From NCBI GenBank assembly GCA_017938055.1, contig JAGBCG010000206.1, positions 1-8,336 of the forward strand: DNA of 8,336 nucleotides. The letters run 5' to 3'. Of the stretch, positions 6,528 to 8,336 are shown in pieces (within the stretch, counting starts at the first letter, position 1; each line of letters begins with the position of its first letter). This DNA is from Clostridia bacterium (GTDB lineage: Bacteria; Bacillota; Clostridia; Oscillospirales; CAG-382). The notes beneath the pieces were generated by a model. That model was not told where the DNA came from, ran no database searches, and saw only the letters and a list, made by a program, of their open reading frames with translations. Made by a program: the position numbers and the translations under genes.

Positions 6528-7694
6528 ATGACATTAAACAACCTTTTGTTTTCCCTCATTTCTTCTGAAATAAGCGAAGGCATAGCTCAAACTAAATACG
6601 ACAAAAAGCCTGACGAAGAAACGCTGAAAAAGCTGTACAAAACAGCAAAGGCACACGACGTTGCTCATATTGTCTGTGAAGCCCTTGAAAAACAGGGCTT
6701 TCTTGATGACGGAGAAATAAGCGGAAAGTTTCGAAAAAAAAAGCTTGTTGCCATGTATCGCACCGAGCAGATTGTGTATGATTATGCAAGTATATGCTCC
6801 TGCCTTGAGGAAAATGGCGTTGATTTTTTGCCCCTTAAAGGCTCGGTGATACGTGACTTGTACCCTGAAAAATGGATGCGGACAAGCTGTGACATTGACA
6901 TTCTCGTAAAAAGAGAAGATTGTGAAAGAGCAGGGCGGTTACTTTGTGAAAAGCTTTCATTTAAGCGTAAAGACGGGCAAACCCTGCATGATTTTCAGCT
7001 TTTGTCGCCAACGGGCGTACTTCTTGAGCTTCACTATACACTGATAGAGGAGGATTGCCTGCCCAAAATTTCACCATTTCTTGAAAATGTGTGGGAAAAG
7101 GCTTGTCTTTGCGACGGTTTTAAGCATAAGTATGAACTTTCACCTGAAGTTTTCATGCTCTATAATACAGCACATATGGCAAAGCACATACTTCGTGGTG
7201 GCTGTGGAATAAAGAGTTTTATCGACCTTTATATACTTGAAAAAAAGCTCGATTTTAACAGACAAAAGCTTAATGAACTGCTTGAAAAGTCGTCACTTCT
7301 GACTTTTCACAATGGTGCACAAAAGCTTTGCGGTGTGTGGTTCTATGGTGAAGAATACGATGAAACAAGCATTGGGCTTGAAAAATACGTTCTTGCCGGT
7401 GGTGTTTACGGTACTGCTTCTAATGGCGCGGCAATAAGTGCAGGAAAGGGAGAGAGTAGAACAAAGGCGTTTCTCAATAATATGTTTCTTTCCTATGACG
7501 CACTTTGCGTTGTTTATCCAAAGCTCAAAGAAAAGAAAATACTCTACCCGTTTTATCAAATAAAGAGATGGTTCAGAGTGTTTAATAAAGAAAAGAGAAA
7601 AAAGATTACAAGTCTTACGGGAATAAGAAACGCTGTTTCAGATAAAGAACGTCAAAATGCGAAAAAGCTTCTTGAAAAGCTTGAAATAGAATAA
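6528..7694 (+). CDS. Nucleotidyltransferase-fold family protein (NTP_transf_5-like)
   Basis: Specific function is unknown. The 388-residue, soluble-looking protein resembles the uncharacterised nucleotidyltransferase family PF14907 by motif recall; no search was run. A helical N-terminal part (about 1-95) precedes a polymerase-beta-like core. LPLKG (101-105) and RDLYPEKWMRTSCDIDILV (109-127) carry the paired acidic residues Asp122 and Asp124, and LLELHY (165-170) supplies the likely third acidic residue, Glu167. The C-terminal half is helical (EVFMLYNTAHMAKH at 207-220, then SYDALCVVYPKLKEKK at 322-337) and ends in a lysine-rich tail. The preserved D-x-D plus E suggests an active nucleotidyl or related phosphotransferase. 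Members of this family are known near peptide-modification and surface-polymer genes, but its acceptor here cannot be deduced. It follows capG in the same direction and is followed by a paralogue 18 bases downstream. Confidence 0.75.
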   Translation: MTLNNLLFSLISSEISEGIAQTKYDKKPDEETLKKLYKTAKAHDVAHIVCEALEKQGFLDDGEISGKFRKKKLVAMYRTEQIVYDYASICSCLEENGVDFLPLKGSVIRDLYPEKWMRTSCDIDILVKREDCERAGRLLCEKLSFKRKDGQTLHDFQLLSPTGVLLELHYTLIEEDCLPKISPFLENVWEKACLCDGFKHKYELSPEVFMLYNTAHMAKHILRGGCGIKSFIDLYILEKKLDFNRQKLNELLEKSSLLTFHNGAQKLCGVWFYGEEYDETSIGLEKYVLAGGVYGTASNGAAISAGKGESRTKAFLNNMFLSYDALCVVYPKLKEKKILYPFYQIKRWFRVFNKEKRKKITSLTGIRNAVSDKERQNAKKLLEKLEIE

Positions 7695-7702
7695 TGATGA
7701 AA

Positions 7703-7707
7703 AGAGG
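7703..7707 (+). promoter_or_regulatory. Ribosome binding site for the second nucleotidyltransferase-like gene
   Basis: AGAGG lies 5 bases before the ATG at 7713 and 8 bases before the adjacent in-frame GTG at 7716. Either codon could start the protein; the difference is one residue, and ATG is preferred by codon identity. Confidence 0.5.
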
Positions 7708-7712
7708 TGTGC

Positions 7713-8336
7713 ATGGTGAGAATTGACGAAATAATGATTTCTCTTATAGCAAGAGAAGTTTTAGGTAAAAAAGTTGACGATGTAGGCATTAAAAAAATGC
7801 TGTCAAAAAACAATAAGGCGTTAGAAACTTTGTACAAACTCTCAAAAATGCACGACCTTTCTCATATCGTCTGCCTCGCTCTGAAAAATATAGGGCTCTG
7901 GGGTAAGGACGAAATTTTTTCAAAGTTTCAAAGGCAGCAGAATCTTGCGGTTTTGCGTTATGAACAGCAAAAATATGAGCTTTCTGATGTAGAAAATATG
8001 TTTAGTGATAAAGCCGTTCTTTTTCTGCTACTTAAAGGAATGTGCATGAAGGATTTGTATCCTGAACCCTGGATGCGTACTAGCAGCGATATAGACATTC
8101 TTGTACAAAAAAAAGATATGCAAAAGGCAAGTGATTTGCTTTGTAAAACAAGAGAATATACTGTAAGAGTAAGTACAGACGACATGGTAGCACTTGTTTC
8201 AAAGACTGGTGTGTGCATAGAGCTACACTGTTTGGACGAAAGAAAACCTGACTTTGAAGTGCCTTTGAATATCTGGGAAAAAGCAGAAAAATCAGAGGGT
8301 ACATATAGGTGTTATGTAAGTGATGAGTTATTTTAT
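7713..8336 (+). CDS. Second nucleotidyltransferase-fold protein (NTP_transf_5-like), partial at right edge
   Basis: The frame is open from the ATG at 7713 to the last base, giving 208 residues with the C-terminus outside the window. It is a clear paralogue of the preceding gene. Matching blocks in the same order include LxxLYKxxKxHDxxHIVC (37-54), LLKG (106-109), KDLYPEPWMRTSSDIDILV (113-131), GVCIELH (166-172) and a WEKA segment (188-191). The core residues Lys108, Asp126, Asp128 and Glu170 are all retained, so nothing visible marks it as inactive. Sequence between the blocks is well diverged, arguing for an old duplication or two acquired paralogues rather than a recent copy. Function is unknown; an active nucleotidyltransferase is an inference from fold motifs. 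It probably shares the operon transcript with the upstream genes. Confidence 0.75.
   Translation, partial: MVRIDEIMISLIAREVLGKKVDDVGIKKMLSKNNKALETLYKLSKMHDLSHIVCLALKNIGLWGKDEIFSKFQRQQNLAVLRYEQQKYELSDVENMFSDKAVLFLLLKGMCMKDLYPEPWMRTSSDIDILVQKKDMQKASDLLCKTREYTVRVSTDDMVALVSKTGVCIELHCLDERKPDFEVPLNIWEKAEKSEGTYRCYVSDELFY

Noticed and set aside
7713..8336. Second nucleotidyltransferase-like gene as a pseudogene fragment
   Set aside because: The frame is intact to the window end with a ribosome site and all core residues; it is cut only by the window boundary.

Overview
The window is a continuous, plus-strand polysaccharide-biosynthesis operon segment. It most likely comes from a low-to-moderate-GC Gram-positive anaerobe of the Clostridia. 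The taxonomic guess is an inference from AT-rich codon use, strong AAGGAG-type ribosome sites and tightly packed genes; nothing in the window fixes a genus. Eight genes are visible: a partial one at the left edge, six complete ones, and a partial one at the right edge. All lie on the plus strand with overlaps or gaps of at most about 42 bases. No RNA gene, insertion sequence, CRISPR array or clear terminator was seen, and no non-coding stretch approaches 300 bases.

Layout: (2-721) C-terminal part of a Wzx/MATE-like polysaccharide flippase; (714-1934) UDP-N-acetylmannosamine dehydrogenase, WecC/CapO type; (1953-3044) non-hydrolysing UDP-GlcNAc 2-epimerase, WecB/CapP type; (3051-4091) CapE/FnlA/WbjB-type UDP-GlcNAc 4,6-dehydratase; (4093-5292) CapF/FnlB/WbjC-type fused SDR-cupin enzyme; (5292-6485) CapG/FnlC/WbjD-type C2-epimerase; (6528-7694 and 7713-8336+) two tandem paralogous uncharacterised nucleotidyltransferase-fold proteins resembling the NTP_transf_5 family.

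The five enzymes form two complete precursor pathways that both start from UDP-GlcNAc. WecB plus WecC make UDP-ManNAcA. CapE, CapF and CapG make UDP-L-FucNAc. The predicted glycan therefore shares two of its sugars with the Staphylococcus aureus type 5/8 capsules. The flippase would move the finished lipid-linked unit across the membrane. No glycosyltransferase, polymerase or initiating transferase lies in the window, so these must be elsewhere in the locus. The role of the nucleotidyltransferase-like pair is unknown and is the least explained part of the window. Base composition is mosaic: the flippase fragment is about 31% G+C by hand count, the 2-epimerase about 36% in sampled lines, and the other sugar genes about 41% or more in sampled lines.
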